Source of the DNA: Uloborus plumipes
Taxonomy: Eukaryota; Arthropoda; Arachnida; Araneae; Uloboridae
DNA: 64,000 nucleotides
Direction of reading: 5' to 3'
NCBI GenBank assembly: GCA_038373865.1
Contig: JAXGGA010005152.1
Coordinates: 1-64,000, forward strand
The notes under the pieces were generated by a model. It was not told where the DNA came from and did no database searches. It was given only the letters and a program-made list of their open reading frames with translations. The position numbers and the translations under genes are program-made. This document shows, piece after piece, positions 32,855-45,840 of this stretch. Within the stretch, counting starts at the first letter, position 1. The number at the start of each line of letters is the position of its first letter.

Positions 32855-35800
32855 TTTTGCAGGTTAATCTTTGAAATTAATAAGGTCAACCGACAACAGT
32901 GATTTTTATTGCATCTTTTTCAGCTGAATCTTTTGTCTTTTACTTAATTCTTGCTCTTTATTTCGATTTTTAACATACAAGAGTAAGCGGATATTTTTTT
33001 TACATAAAAGTGCGATTGCCGAAAACATATGAAAGTCTAGTTTTCAATATGGAAACTTATGTACTATAGATTTCTGAGATAATTCAAAAAATTTCAAATT
33101 TACGCTGAGAAAAAATCCAGTTTCTGGGAAATTCGGACACCGTCAATTTTGCACTTTATTTTCATGTTTCAAAACATGTGTGCTCCGTTTCAGGCAGCCC
33201 CTGATGGGAAAAAAATTCTATATTAATGCCATTTCACGATAAAGTCGCCACCTTGTATCCCACCTGCCGCTAATATATGAGCACTTCATTAAAAGGTAGT
33301 GATTTTAAAGGGTAATGAACGAAATTGTGTTGGTTAAGAAGTCACAAACCAGTGAGGGATTTGTTGGGCAAAAAACGCTATTAATTACCCTTTGAAATAA
33401 CTACTTTATAATAAAATATATGAGCGTCACGTGTGGGGCAAAGTGCCGCGTTTTTGTGGAGCATCAGGATACTATAAAATTGCAATTGAGTAAAATTATG
33501 ATAATATATTTATTTTTGATAATTTATTTGCTGCGATAATGTTTCTAATATGGCTTCGTCATTTTGTCTGATGGTTTTGTTTTAGCTGTATGTCTGTCTT
33601 GTTCTCAAAACACTGATGTTTTAGTTCGAGAAGCTCAAAACATTTTGTACCTTGAAACACATTTTTACAATATACTTCTTAATTTGTGCTGTAAACTATT
33701 AATTTTCTTATAATTTCTGCACTAAGTGTTTTTCGAAATGATTGATGAATTAAGTTTAAACCGGAATACAATTTAAGAACGAATAAAAGAAATAATGACT
33801 ATTTTTCAATCATACAGCTAAACATATTTTCATTTCCATTGTTTACTTCGAATTACTTTTTTTTAAATTCATAAAGGATCAAAAAGTTCCAATAATTTCA
33901 ACATTTATAGTATCTGTCTCGCAAAATATCACACGCGTTCTTTATTTTTTTAATCACTGTTCCCAGGATATTTGTTTCTAAGGTTTTAAGTTTAAATTAC
34001 TTAAACGTCAAATTTACTGAGTTTTACGACTAACTATTTTTCAAAAAACTGTCTTTATGACTAACTATTTTTCAAAATGCGAAACAGATATAGGATAAAA
34101 AATATTCTTCTGCATTTTAACATAATTAAAAAGAAAACGAGAATCAACGAAGTCATTTAGATCTTCGAACGAAGTTCATGTTTAGTTATTAAGTTATTTA
34201 AAAGCACATGTATGCAATTTGACAACTAAGGATTACATTTTGACATGTATGTTTTGTTTTATTTTACAGAAATCTCGTTATAATTCAGGCAGTGGAAAAT
34301 GAACAAAACAGTCAGTAAAAACATTATTTGGGATAATTTAATGAAGAACATTTGAAATTCTATTCTTTGATGTCGATTTATTTTTTCTATTTGATTAAAG
34401 GAGGAGTAATAAATGCTATTAGGAGTTATGGGAGTTATAAGAGCTGGAAATGTAACATCCTTTAACTCGTTTAATTTTTTATTAGGACTGTGTGTGTGAT
34501 AGAGAGAATGTGTGCCTTTTTTTAATAAAAGCTCAAAATAAAAATCAGCAAAAACTGAAACCATTAAAAATTAATGAATATTTAAGATTTTTTTTTTCGT
34601 AATTAAATAGATGCAACGTAAGATACATCCTCTAAACGATCTAATCACAATATTAATGGCCCCAGTAACTGTAAATGGACTAAGAATGTTAAACTCAGTA
34701 TATTATTGACACGGAAGCGATTTTTGTATGACTTCTGCTCATGAAATGTAAATTGTATACATTAATCATCAAACTCTGTTTTAATGTCGTATACCTTGAA
34801 ATAGAGAATTTCTTCTGTCAGTATCTATTTGCTGTTTGAAAGATTGTATTTAAATCATGCCAGTGTTTTTCGCATGTTAGATGCGGAGCTGATGTTTTCA
34901 TGATGTAAAAATATTAAGTTCAGATGCAAACTTGTATAAAGATTTTTTTCTAATTAATAATGCATTACAAATGGATTTTTCAACTGAAGTTGAGTCAAAA
35001 AAATTGAAGCGGGTCTTTAAGGATTTTCAAAATATTTTTACAATTTTTCTTTTTTTTGACCCTACTCCTTTTTTAGTTGGGGAGCACATTTCTTAACTTT
35101 TCCCCATGAAAATGTTAAATAATGTCATGTTTTTTTTTCTTTTAATAAACAATGTTATCTAAGCGCATGAAAAAAAATTTAACACACTTAATATTAACGT
35201 ATCTTATTTTCGCAAGATTTTTTTTTTCAAAATTTCGCCTGACTATTTTTCTTTATGACCAATAAAGGAAAATCATTTGTTTGAACTTATCAAAATAACT
35301 TACTAAATTATTTTTTCCCCTAATGCAGACAGACAGCTTTTTTTTTTTTTTTTTTTCAGGATACAAATTTGGGCAGAAATATCTTCTTTTAATCAAAGAG
35401 GAAAGTGACAGAAAAATAGTGAATTAAGAAATTAAATATCAATGCTTGAAGATCTGTGGATAAAACAAAAAAGATTTTTCCAAAAATTTCAAAAACTATC
35501 TTTCTTTCTGCGCACTCATAGTTGATAAAATAAAATTAATATTTTCCCTTTCTTTTAAAAACAGATAATGTTTATTGAAATACTAACTATCTTTTTAAAA
35601 TGTATAAAATCTTCAAATTTAAAATGTCGATTTTTTTTCTGCTTAATATTATGCTTGAAGGAAGTAAATGTAAGTTCAGAACTAGAAAACTGAGAAACCA
35701 AAAGTAAAAAAAAAAAGAAACATTTATTGCCGTACATAAACAAAAGCAATGTGTGAAAATATAATTGAAATTTATTTCACAAACCAGACTTGAAATATTA

Positions 35801-37030
35801 ATCGCACATAAGGTATGAATCAAAAAAGGTAGCTCTGTGACACCTTATACTATGATATTACAATCATATATATCTCTCTGCTTATTTTCCACTACTTAGT
35901 TAAAATTACTAGATTGTATATAATACCTTACGGGCATACAAATTAAAACGATAAAAATAAGTAGTTAAAGTAAAGAGAGGCAATTTTTCATTGGCTGCTG
36001 TAAAAGCAAAAGAAAAAAAAGAAAGCAAGAAAGAAATACAATAATTTTCCTCTTTAAGTTTTTGCAAGATTTTTTATGACACCGCCAGTTTCTTCAATTA
36101 GGTTCACACTGTTAATATGAGTTTAAACTAAGGATGCATAATAAGGGCAGACAGAAAACAATCATTGCATTAGTTTTAATAATAAAAGTTCACACAACCA
36201 AAGCGATAGTGAAACTAACAATTTTTCATTATATCAACGCTATTTTTCCGCAGAACTACACCATTTTGGCCTTTATTATTATTTCTGCTAAAATCTCTTA
36301 CAGCTCTTATATTCTACTAGATCAACAGTAGTTATAAAGTACCAACTGTCAGTATCTAATTTTGAAACACAATTTTAATAATTGAGTAAGAAGGCACTTA
36401 AGTAGAATAAGACGCAAAATGGCTTTAGGGAATATTTTGCTCGAAAACAAGCGTCGTATGGGTGTTTTTCATGAGTCGGGAGGGGGGGGGAGGAGGAGTG
36501 GAGTGGAAGCACTTCCTTAAGGTCATGTGGTGTAAGCTGCATTTTAATCTAGGGTTTTTAAAGTGTTTTGCCGAAAGGTAAGGTGTAGTAAACATAAGTT
36601 TCATTTAGTGTTTGAAAATACGTCATTTGAGAAAATATGATTTAAACAATTTGATTTATTTTGTTTTGAAAAAAAAATGATAAAAAGCAGTAAAGACATA
36701 ACTACTGTATAGTTATCCCTAGGTTAAGAATCAAACATTATTAAATGCGTTTCAAGTAAACTATTAGTTTGTGTCAAAGCTATCCCGCCTTTTTAAGATA
36801 ACCTTGCACCCTGTCATAAATGACATGTCAAATTAAATAGTAAATGTATGTTTCAAATTTAATACAGTAAAATAAAATTCCTAATGTTTAAAAATACCCT
36901 GTTGTACAGTACTACATAATATGATTTATATTTTCTATAATATTACATTGAGTGTTACAGTGTAGGGCAAGAGATTTTAACAAGTTAAAATATAGCTTCT
37001 GAGTAGTAGCTGCAGAGCTTTTTCACTTAA
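32855..37030. other. AT-rich non-coding stretch
   Basis: No gene recognised. A small imperfect foldback occurs around 33,275-33,425 (AAAGGGTAAT and its complement about 80-100 bp apart). G runs lie near 36,480. Open frames are short and have the composition of random AT-rich DNA. Confidence 0.4.
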
Positions 37031-37035
37031 CGACA

Positions 37036-37370
37036 CGATAACGGCAAAAATCGGCCTTGTACATTACAATGATCAGTACGGTATCGGGTCGTCTGCTGCT
37101 CTTCTTTTCATTCAACCGATATCGTTTCGTATACCATCGTTCGCTTTCAAACAAAGTAAAAGGATTAATGGTTATCGGGCTTACACAAAAGAGGCAACGG
37201 GTGTGTTTTCCGATAAAAAAGTCCGACCAACATTATCGGATTGACATAGACGACAAAATCGTCAGATAAGTAGATAATGAATAGAAAAGTAGAAGACACA
37301 TAGTATCAATGTTAATGCATTTAGCGTTCGTGAATATCCGATAATGACAACAGCTTATTAATTATCACTG
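37036..37370. promoter_or_regulatory. Cluster of CCGATAA/TTATCGG motifs
   Basis: About ten GATA/TATC cores lie within 335 bp, several in the longer form CCGATAA or TTATCGG (near 37,082, 37,116, 37,172, 37,210, 37,233 and 37,338), in both orientations. The segment is also more GC-balanced than its surroundings. GATA-factor enhancers look like this, but a repeat-derived origin is equally possible and no gene is nearby. A 70-codon frame crossing it is not recognisable. Confidence 0.25.
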
Positions 37371-38035
37371 TGGTATGGGTAAGTGGAAAATGCTGTCAGA
37401 ACTATTGAAGTACACAGTTCGCTGCGTACACTATTTCCAACTATTTTCCTTTTGTACAACAAGTAGTAAACAACTTTTATCATCTGTGTGAATGTGATAC
37501 TAAACCTTTTAGGTTTTTTTAATTCAAATATACCGTAAAATTTTTAGTTCCTTTTACTTGATATGAATAACTGCATACATTTCATTTAAATTTATTTAAA
37601 TTGTTATTTAATTTTCCATTCCTCATGCAAATATAAAGAGTCTAAGTTATCCTTTCAAATGTTTGAATCTGAGCGATTTCGTTGCACGGAGAGCGACACG
37701 TGAAAATAACGGCACAGCTAACGTTTCGATATATGTTATTGTGCATGCATACAATGATATCTCAACTAATTAAATTACCTCGTCTTCTCTACAGTCTCTT
37801 CGAAATCCAGATTAACGGTAGGTAATATTTGCCCTTGTTGTCTACAACAATCATTGATACTGTAGCATTCTCTTCCCACTGCAATCAATTTATATAAGCA
37901 TTGTACACAGTATATGCTTAGGGTTACCCGTCAATTACTTTGAGTTAATATGAGTGCAAGCTTTATGCCGCTATCTCGATTGTTGAATGGCGTTATACTT
38001 TTGAATTGAAGACAGTGCTTTTGTATTATTCATTA
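37371..38035. other. AT-rich spacer
   Basis: Nothing recognised. Confidence 0.35.
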
Positions 38036-38039
38036 TTAA

Positions 38040-38768
38040 TCCATTTATGCCCAGTGGCCTAAAAACAGGACGCTTGTTAGTTACTGCATACAAAAACCTG
38101 TAATGGATAAATCATTTTACTAAAGCTGTTTTTCACAAGTTAAATAGTCCTTCTTCTTGAGAAAACCAGATAGAGCCACTAGTGGGACATCAGAGTTTAT
38201 TTATTGACAGCTATTTTCAGACAAATCATTCAAGCAACGATCCAGCATGGGTAGCCATAGAAAGTACTGTCTGTTTGCGTTTTGTGCGCCTGGCAGCCAC
38301 AAACGCTTCCATCTGAAAAAGGGGAGATAGGTTTAGGATGCGCACTTCTCAATGCCTTCAGCTTTTGTTCGTTTGCTACTTTCTCGTTGCATTTCCCCCT
38401 ATTTCGAGAAAGTCAGAAGAGACTTGGCGCGTGCGCAGATGCGGCGGAGGTCGCACGAAGAAATTTTAGACAGTAAGTTTTTGTTGCGAGCTTTTTTTTT
38501 CATAAAATTAAACTATTTTAAAATGATTTGCTTAAAATTGATCACAGATGTCTTCTGTAATGTTACTTTGCAAAAGTAAAGTCAAGTAAGGTCGTATTTT
38601 GAGCACATATCTGCCTAGTGTCTCATAAACAGGACAATAAATAACTTAATAAATATGTCAACGACGAACTATTTTAAGCCTAAAATTAATGTAAACTATT
38701 CCAAGTAAGAGTTTAAGCAGATAAAAATCGAAAAAATAATTGTTAAAAAAAACCCGGGCATAAATGGG
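38040..38768. mobile_element. Second piggyBac-like MITE, TTAA-flanked
   Basis: TTAA on both sides (38,036-38,039 and 38,769-38,772). The termini are TCCATTTATGCCCAGTGG (left) and CCCATTTATGCCCGGG (opposite strand, right). The phrase near AAACAGGAC occurs after the left end (about 38,055-38,070) and again inside the right part (about 38,622-38,634). The 729-bp interior has no recognisable protein. Confidence 0.8.
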
Positions 38769-38772
38769 TTAA

Positions 38773-41700
38773 TAGTATCTATTTGTGACAGTATTTTTGA
38801 GTCGTTCTGCAGTGGCTCGAAATTAGTATCGCAACACCCAGCTAGAGAATTTTATTCCTTAGTTTTGTTACAATTTTCTTGGAGAAAAAATTAAAGCAGT
38901 AATGCACATTAAGCTTTTAAAGACATGATCCTAATGCATAAAAAGAAAACAATGCTGTCAAAATAGAAATTTGTTCAGGTTTCACGCTATTTTTTTAAAA
39001 TTTAAAAAGTTGCAAAAGTAAATTACACTATTGCAACTACTGTAAGAGCACGAATCTAATGCTATATGCCTTTGAAAAATTTATATTTCTATTATGAAGT
39101 ATATTTAAGTAAAAAATACAAAGCAAAGTTTTGTGTTTCCTTTATACATTAATTATGTTTGCTTTATGTTTAATACGGTATTAATTAAAAATATAATAAT
39201 TTTGAAGATTATGTAATGAATGCCCAAATTAAAAATCGGCTGATAGACACATTGGAGCTACTATTTCCTTTAAGACACAAATGTGACTTTCCATTATGAA
39301 TTTAGCTTCAAAGCTACGTGTAAGCAACCTAAACACTTGGGTTTGTTAAATATCGGTGATACGCTTAAATTTAAGAAAATATCTTATCTCAAATAGTATG
39401 CTTTAATATAAATTTAATATTTTGTTGTATAAAATCATATTAGGTCTGTTCTATCAAAATCCAGCAGAACACACATGTATAACAGTTTGAAACTTGAATA
39501 GTTTCTGATTATTTTTATGCATTTATCATCAAACATTTCATATTTCACTGAAATACGATGCTTCCCTTATATTTTTTTCTATTAACACTATAAATTTATC
39601 AACACACACTCACAATTTTATTTTTCATAAACTCATAAACATAAAACTAAGAGGCACAGAAATGTTTTTAAAATATGTACTACCATTTCAATACATATTG
39701 TGTAAACTGAATTATTATTTTTCTTTTAACAAGAAAAGACCAGTGTTACAATACTTCTTTTTGTCGGGAAGACACAATGGGTGGATGAAGTTTAAATTAA
39801 GTTACTTTTATTACAGAAGGGCATGCTTTATTTGTTCTTTCACTTCGAATTTTCGATTTTTGTAGTAAAAATATATTGCGTAGCTGCCTCGAGAAATGAA
39901 TAAATAGTATATATGTTCGTTCAACAATTCATTTTACTCGCAATGAATACATTATTTCTCACAAGAAAAAATATTTTTTCGATATGAAACTTGCTAGCAA
40001 ACATTATTTACAAAAACAGATTCGCAATAGTTACTTTTATTTAAAATATGCATATTTTCCATGTTATATTTAGAGAAAAGGAGAAAATTGTAGAAACAGG
40101 ACTTCCTGCGTAATATGATTATGAAGCAAACTAAATATTTTTCTGTTGTGTGTTCCAAACTTCTATTTATATTTTTGGAAAATAATTGGATAGCCTATGT
40201 TCAGTAATCCTAAATTGGAGGTATTACATTATTACTTTAATTAATTGTGTTAGTTATGACTTGGAAATGTTTGCATTAACATAAGAAGAAAAAATGAAAA
40301 ATTGGTTTTCCGCCTAGCTTTGGTGTTTGGTAAAAATTTGTTTTGTAACAAGGCTGAATACATCGCTGGCTGAATTTTTCATTCGAACTACAGTAAATTA
40401 ACCACATATTGTATTAAAAATAAATAAAACTTTTACACTGCAATTTAGTATACTTCGACTGGCGTAAAGTCATGTTGCTCGCTTTGTGATTAAGGGCTTC
40501 TAAATCGCATAATTAGTTTGCTTGGAACTTTATTTTTAAGTAGCCGTACTGGAGTTTCTCTGAACGCTTTTTTTATTAAATACCGAGGAATGAACTTTGT
40601 AAAAGCAATTTTTTTGCTCCCCCGTATATAAGTCATATCAGCAAAAGCATATTTGATTTACTCTCAGTTCCGAGCACATATGCACTCAAAAGCTAAAGCC
40701 CCTTTATCATTTGTACCCGGTTCTTGCCATTTTACCAGACCAAGAAGTGAAAAGGTGTTTTTAGCCACGAATTTTATTTCCTATGCTACCCTTTTTATAT
40801 CTACTTTACGAAACATAAGTGTTATAACAACAGCAATCAAATTGAGCTTTTATGATGCTTTAGAGTTCATGTCTATGTCTATGACGTTTCTCGAATTTCT
40901 TTCAGGCAAAAAATGCAATTTAAGTAAAGAGCCGTGTTGTTTTGTATTTTTAAAGAATTTCAATCGTAGGGCATGATGTTTGAACCTAGTTTCCCTCTTA
41001 AGCATCCTGTATTTAATTTAAGCTTAGTTAGTTTAATTTAGCTATTTTTAACTAATAGACAGATTAGCCTATTTTAGCAGACTATCATAGCATAATAGCC
41101 CATTTTTGATTTTATAACTTAGGTAATGTAGAAAAATTAGTAAAAGATTTCCTTTAAATTTAGATCCATTAAAACTAAATTCCAACTCTTAGACCAATTT
41201 GATTTCTAAAAAAAAAAAAACTATGCTCAAATGATTTATGTTGATGCAAAATTCTTCGAAAAAAAAATGCATGTACATATACAGAAAATTATAAAAAGCA
41301 CTTTTTCTGAGTATTGCGACAAACTAAATTATGTAAAGCAAATATTTCAAAAGTTCAGAAGTACATGGAATAGTAAAGAAGAAAAAAGAAGGAAAATATT
41401 ATGCAAAATAAATGTGGTGGGCAGAAATAACCAGAAGAAAGTTATTAAAGACTTTCAGAAAATGAAAAATGACTTTTCATATCCAACAACATTAAATATC
41501 CTTTAAAAACATCTCTAAGAAATGTAGTTCTTCGTCTGATGCTTGTTTAAACATTTACATTTTGATCATGATAAAATGATACCTATATCAAAAAAAAAAA
41601 TATTATAAATAAAATACCTTTTGGAGCTTTTTCTAGGATTTATATAGTTAGTATATACGACTTAGGAAAATCTGCAACAAGATGTTACATTTAAAGAAAA

Positions 41701-41904
41701 TACACATGATTTATTTCTTCTTTATATTAAATCATTTTTACTTCAATCAATAAAATGATTATTAGTTATTGCAACTAAAAATGTATGAATACAAAGTGGA
41801 AGGCACTAGCAAAAAGTGCATAAAAACTTGAAGGTAAAGTAGCTAGCTCACTTTAGAAACTCAGATTTGCTCAGTTGTAGCTCTACTTAGACTTCCCAAT
41901 GGCT
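38773..41904. other. AT-rich non-coding stretch, probably partly the 3' side of the Gmr1-like element
   Basis: No gene recognised. The right part should contain the 3' untranslated region and 3' LTR of the Gmr1-like retrotransposon whose coding part ends at 48,368, because the LINE at 41,919 inserted downstream of it. I could not find that LTR's ends, as its partner lies outside the window. Frames of 107 and 91 codons (near 40,653 and 41,231) look like chance AT-rich ORFs. Confidence 0.35.
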
Positions 41905-42489
41905 ACAAATTCGGTGAAATATCTTTTTCGTCATCGAACATGAATATCATTGAAAGACAGCTTCAATTAGCTACCGTAAAATGGGGTGTATAGGAACAGC
42001 GGGGTCAATCGGAACAAAACTTCCCGACCGTACAACGAAATTCTTCATAAATAAACTATTGGGTATTTTTCACCATGAATTTTTTTCTTAGTAAGGTAAG
42101 ATCATAAGGAGTAGGAAAAAATTACTTTTGTCAATCTGGAAACGCTATTGGCTTCTAAGGAGGGCTGCACGTGGAACGCTAGAAAACATCACATTTCCAT
42201 AGACTGCAAAACTTCATATGCAAGATCAAACCTTCTTATATTTAGAAACTAAGAGTGGTATGTTTCAATTATACATGTATCTGAACAACAGAATACCGCA
42301 TTAGAATTGACATTTTTTATAAATTGTGTCATAAAAATGAAGAATTCTGAAAAATGGCATCGAAAAAAAATTTGCGGGGTGAATCGGAACACTTAGTCCT
42401 GTTGTTCCAATTCAAACTTATTTGAAGGAAACTGTTTGAAAAATCAAGATTCTAACCCCAATTCTTCTAATCAAGACAAGGACAATAGT

Positions 42490-43140
42490 CCGGGAGCTAA
42501 CTGTCAAAAATCAATGGAATACTGCAAATCGTGATAAGAAATGCCACTTGGTAGGAATGTTGCTAATGGCTATACAGTGAAATTAAGACCCAGAGGCACT
42601 TTCAAAAACCCTTTTAATCCAAGATGGCGGCGTTTTTCAAAATGGCGGCCTATGCTACTGCTTTTGCAATTTAACACACACAAAAGAGGTTTTTATATCA
42701 AATTATATGTTTTTCAGGCCAAGTATTTCATTTAGTATGTTGAAAAAAGCTAAATGTTCATTTTGATGTTTATTTTTTTATTTATTTTTAAGAATTATAT
42801 TGTTTACGAGAACACTACATGTAGTATCCAAAATCTTTTAGAAAGTTAGCCAAATTGCGACCGAAGAAAATAAACTGGGAAACCTGGTGCGGTGGTAACC
42901 TAACCATGCTCAAATTAGTTTCCTAAGAACTCCACACACATCTACCAGCGGTGCTGCTATTGTTAGAAGCATTCCGAGAAGGCCCGTTTAGTCTGTGGAG
43001 TTAGCGACAGAAACAGCCGAAATATTTCACTTCCGGATACCAGTGTGAAATTTAGTACAGAGCTCATGTACATATATAAGAACAAAAAACCGCCGGGAGA
43101 CACTTGATCAGGGGTCATGAACTCCCGTGATGACGTCATC
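42490..43140. repeat. Left arm of the inverted structure in element C
   Basis: About 650 bp, starting CCGGGAGCTAACTGT, repeated in opposite orientation at about 44,892-45,542 with scattered differences. It includes AAGATGGCGGC and AAAATGGCGGCC, which resemble YY1/Pho-type binding sites. The 64-codon frame seen in both arms is the same DNA read twice and is not considered a gene. Confidence 0.88.
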
Positions 43141-44910
43141 AAGATGACCGCTTTTACAGGTAAATACGTTCGTTTAATTGCTTAAAACTCCATCATAGAT
43201 TGAAATATTGCAAAACTCAAATGTATCATTTGAAAGCTCTTTAAAAGAGCTATTTGGAAAGATTTAATTTTTCTTTCTGATGTCAAGGTCCCACCTTTAA
43301 TGACGTCATCAAAATGGCCACTTTTACAGGTAAATACGTTTGTTTAACTCCCCTAAAACTCCATCTTAGATTTAAATATTTCAAAACTCAACTATATCAT
43401 CTGAAAGCTCTTTAAAGGAGCTATTTAGAAAGATTTAATTTTTCTTTCTAAGGTAAAGGGCCCACCTGTGATGACGTCATCAAAATGGCCGCTTTTACAG
43501 GTAAATACGTTTGTTTAACTCCCCCTAAAACTCCATCATAGATTTAAATATTGCAAAACTCAACTATATAATCTGAAAGCGCTTTAAACGATCTATTTAG
43601 AAAGATTTAATTTTTCTTTCTGAGGTCAAGGTCCCACCTGTAATGACGTCATCAAAATGGCCGCTTTTACAGGTAAATACGTTCGTTTAACTGCTTAAAA
43701 CTCCATCATAGATTGAAGTATTGCAAAACTCAACTATATCATCTGAAAGCGCTTTAAAAGATCTATTTAGAAAATATTTAATTTTTCTTTCTGAGGTCAA
43801 GGTCCTACCTGTAATGACGTCATCAAAATGACCGCTTTTACAGGTAAATACGTTCGTTTAACTGCTTAAAATTCCATCATAGATTGAAATATTGCAAAAT
43901 TCAAATACTTCATCTGAAAGCTCTTTAAAAGAGCTATTTAGAAAGATGTAATTTTTCTTTCTAAGGTCAAGGGCCCACCTGTGGTGACGTCATCAAAACA
44001 GCAGCTTTTACAGGTAAATACGTTCGTTTAACTCCCCCTGAAACTCCATCATAGATTTAAATATTTCAAAACTCAACTATATCATCTGAAAGCTCTTTAA
44101 AAGAGCTATTTAGAAAAATTTAATTTTTCTTTCTAAAGTCAAAGGCCCACCTGTGATGACGTCATCAAAATGGCCGCTTTTACAGGTAAATACGTTTGTT
44201 TAACTCCCCTAAAACTCCACCATAAATTCAAATATTGCAAAACTCAAGTATATCATCTGAAAGTTCTTTAAAAGAGCTAATTAGAAAGATTTAAATTTTC
44301 TTTTTAAGGTCAAGGGCCCACCTGTGATGACGTCATCAAAATGGCCGCTTTTACAGGTAAATACGTTTGTTATACATTTTCAATTCAAAATTGTTATAAC
44401 TTTTCAACTATTTGTCTTAGAAAATAAAACCAAGCACTATAAAATAGCTCTTTTACAGCGCTTTCGGATGATATATTTAAGTTTTGCAATATTTAAATCT
44501 ATGATGGAGTTTTAAACAGTTACATGAGTGCATTTACCTGTAAAAGCGGCCATTTTGTTGACGTCATCACAGATGGGCCCTTGACCTCAAAAAGGAAAAT
44601 TAAATCTTTCTAAATAGATCTTTTAAAGCGCTTTCAGATGATATATTTGAATTTTGAAATATTTTAATCTATGATGGAGTTTTAGGGGGAATTAAAGAAA
44701 CGTATTTACCTATAAAAGCGGCCATTTTGATGACGTCATTACAGGTGGGACCTTGACCTCAGAAAGAAAAATTAAATCTTTCCAAATAGCTCTTTCAAAG
44801 AGCTTTCAAATGATACATTTGAGTTTTGCAATATTTCAATCTATGATGGAGTTTTAAGCAATTAAACGAACGTATTTACCTGTAAAAGCGGCCATCTTGA
44901 TGACGTCATC
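43131..44910. repeat. 171-bp satellite with TGACGTCA in every unit
   Basis: Eight direct units start with TGACGTCA at 43,131, 43,301, 43,472, 43,644, 43,815, 43,985, 44,157 and 44,328 (spacing 170-172 bp). After a junction at about 44,370-44,460, three inverted units follow (44,559, 44,731 and 44,901). Each unit reads TGACGTCATCAAAATGGCCG, then a TTTTACAGGTAAATACG segment, then an AT-rich part. TGACGTCA is the full CRE/ATF palindrome. Confidence 0.93.
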
Positions 44911-45542
44911 ACAGGAGTTCATGACCCCTGATCAAGTGTCTCCCGGCGGTTTTTTGTTCTTATATATGTACATAAGCTCTGTACCAAATTTCACACTGGT
45001 ATCCGGAAGTGAAATATTTCGGCTGTTTTTGTCGCTAACTCCGCAGACTAAATGGGCCTTCTCGGAATGCTTCTAACAATATCAGCGCCGCTGGGAGATG
45101 TGTGTGGAGTTCTTAGGAGACTAATTTGAGCATGGTTAGGTTACCACCGCACCAGGTTTCACAGTTTATTTTCTTCGGTCGCAATTTGGCTACCTTTCTA
45201 AAACATTTTGGATACTACATGTAGTCTTCTCGTAAACAATATAATTCTTAAAAATAAATAAAAAAATAAACATCAAAATGAACATTTAGCTTTTCTTTCA
45301 ACATACTAAATGAAATTCTTGGCCTGAAAAACATATAATTTGATATAAAAACCTCTTTTGTGTGAGTTAAATTGCAAAAGCAGTAGCATAGGCCGCCATT
45401 TTGAAAAACGCCGCCATCTTGGATTAAAACGGTTTTTGAAAGTGCCTCTGGGTCTTAATTTCAATGTATAGCCCTCAACAACATTCCCACCAAGTGGCAT
45501 CTTCTTATCACGATTTGCAATTTTCCAACAGTTAGCTCCCGG
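44892..45542. repeat. Right arm of the inverted structure in element C
   Basis: Mirror copy of 42,490-43,140, ending ACAGTTAGCTCCCGG. Differences from the left arm are single-base changes and a few short indels. Confidence 0.88.
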
Positions 45543-45714
45543 GCTACAAGGTTTTATTACCGTTTATCCCTTCTCGTGAGCAACTAGATCTTAGAATGAC
45601 AAACAGTTGCAGATTTCAAAAGATTTTTTTTCCCAGGAGACTACTTTTTACTTAAAATACGAGGGGGAAAGTCACATAGACTTTATGTAGTAAAAATCCA
45701 GCACACAGACAGTG

Positions 45715-45840
45715 ATGAATAAGCGTAAAAAGCTTTCAGGACAATCCCCGAAACCCAGAGATTTCAAGAAACTAAAGAAAAGACAAGAGTTCATCCCAGG
45801 AGATGTTATGAAAAAACTTAAGCCAAGTCACAATTGCTAG
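45715..45840 (+). CDS. Possible remnant of a coding exon (41 codons)
   Basis: A short frame starts at ATG 45,715 (MNKRKKLSGQSPKPRDF) and ends with HNC and a stop. Its lysine-rich but varied composition (S, G, Q, P, R, D, V) differs from the K/N/I/F noise of surrounding AT-rich frames. An in-frame stop lies a few codons upstream, after a CACACAG that could be a splice acceptor. It lies between the inverted structure and the right end of element C, where the tail of a transposase gene could survive. I do not recognise the family. This could be chance. Confidence 0.3.
   Translation: MNKRKKLSGQSPKPRDFKKLKKRQEFIPGDVMKKLKPSHNC

Noticed and set aside
40653..41506. Frames of 107 and 91 codons as host genes
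   Set aside because: Composition is that of AT-rich noise, no domain or splice context, and the region lies beside a retroelement.
42541..45500. Matching 64-codon frames at 42,541 and 45,306
   Set aside because: The same inverted-arm DNA read on opposite strands; no family resemblance and an AT-rich tail.
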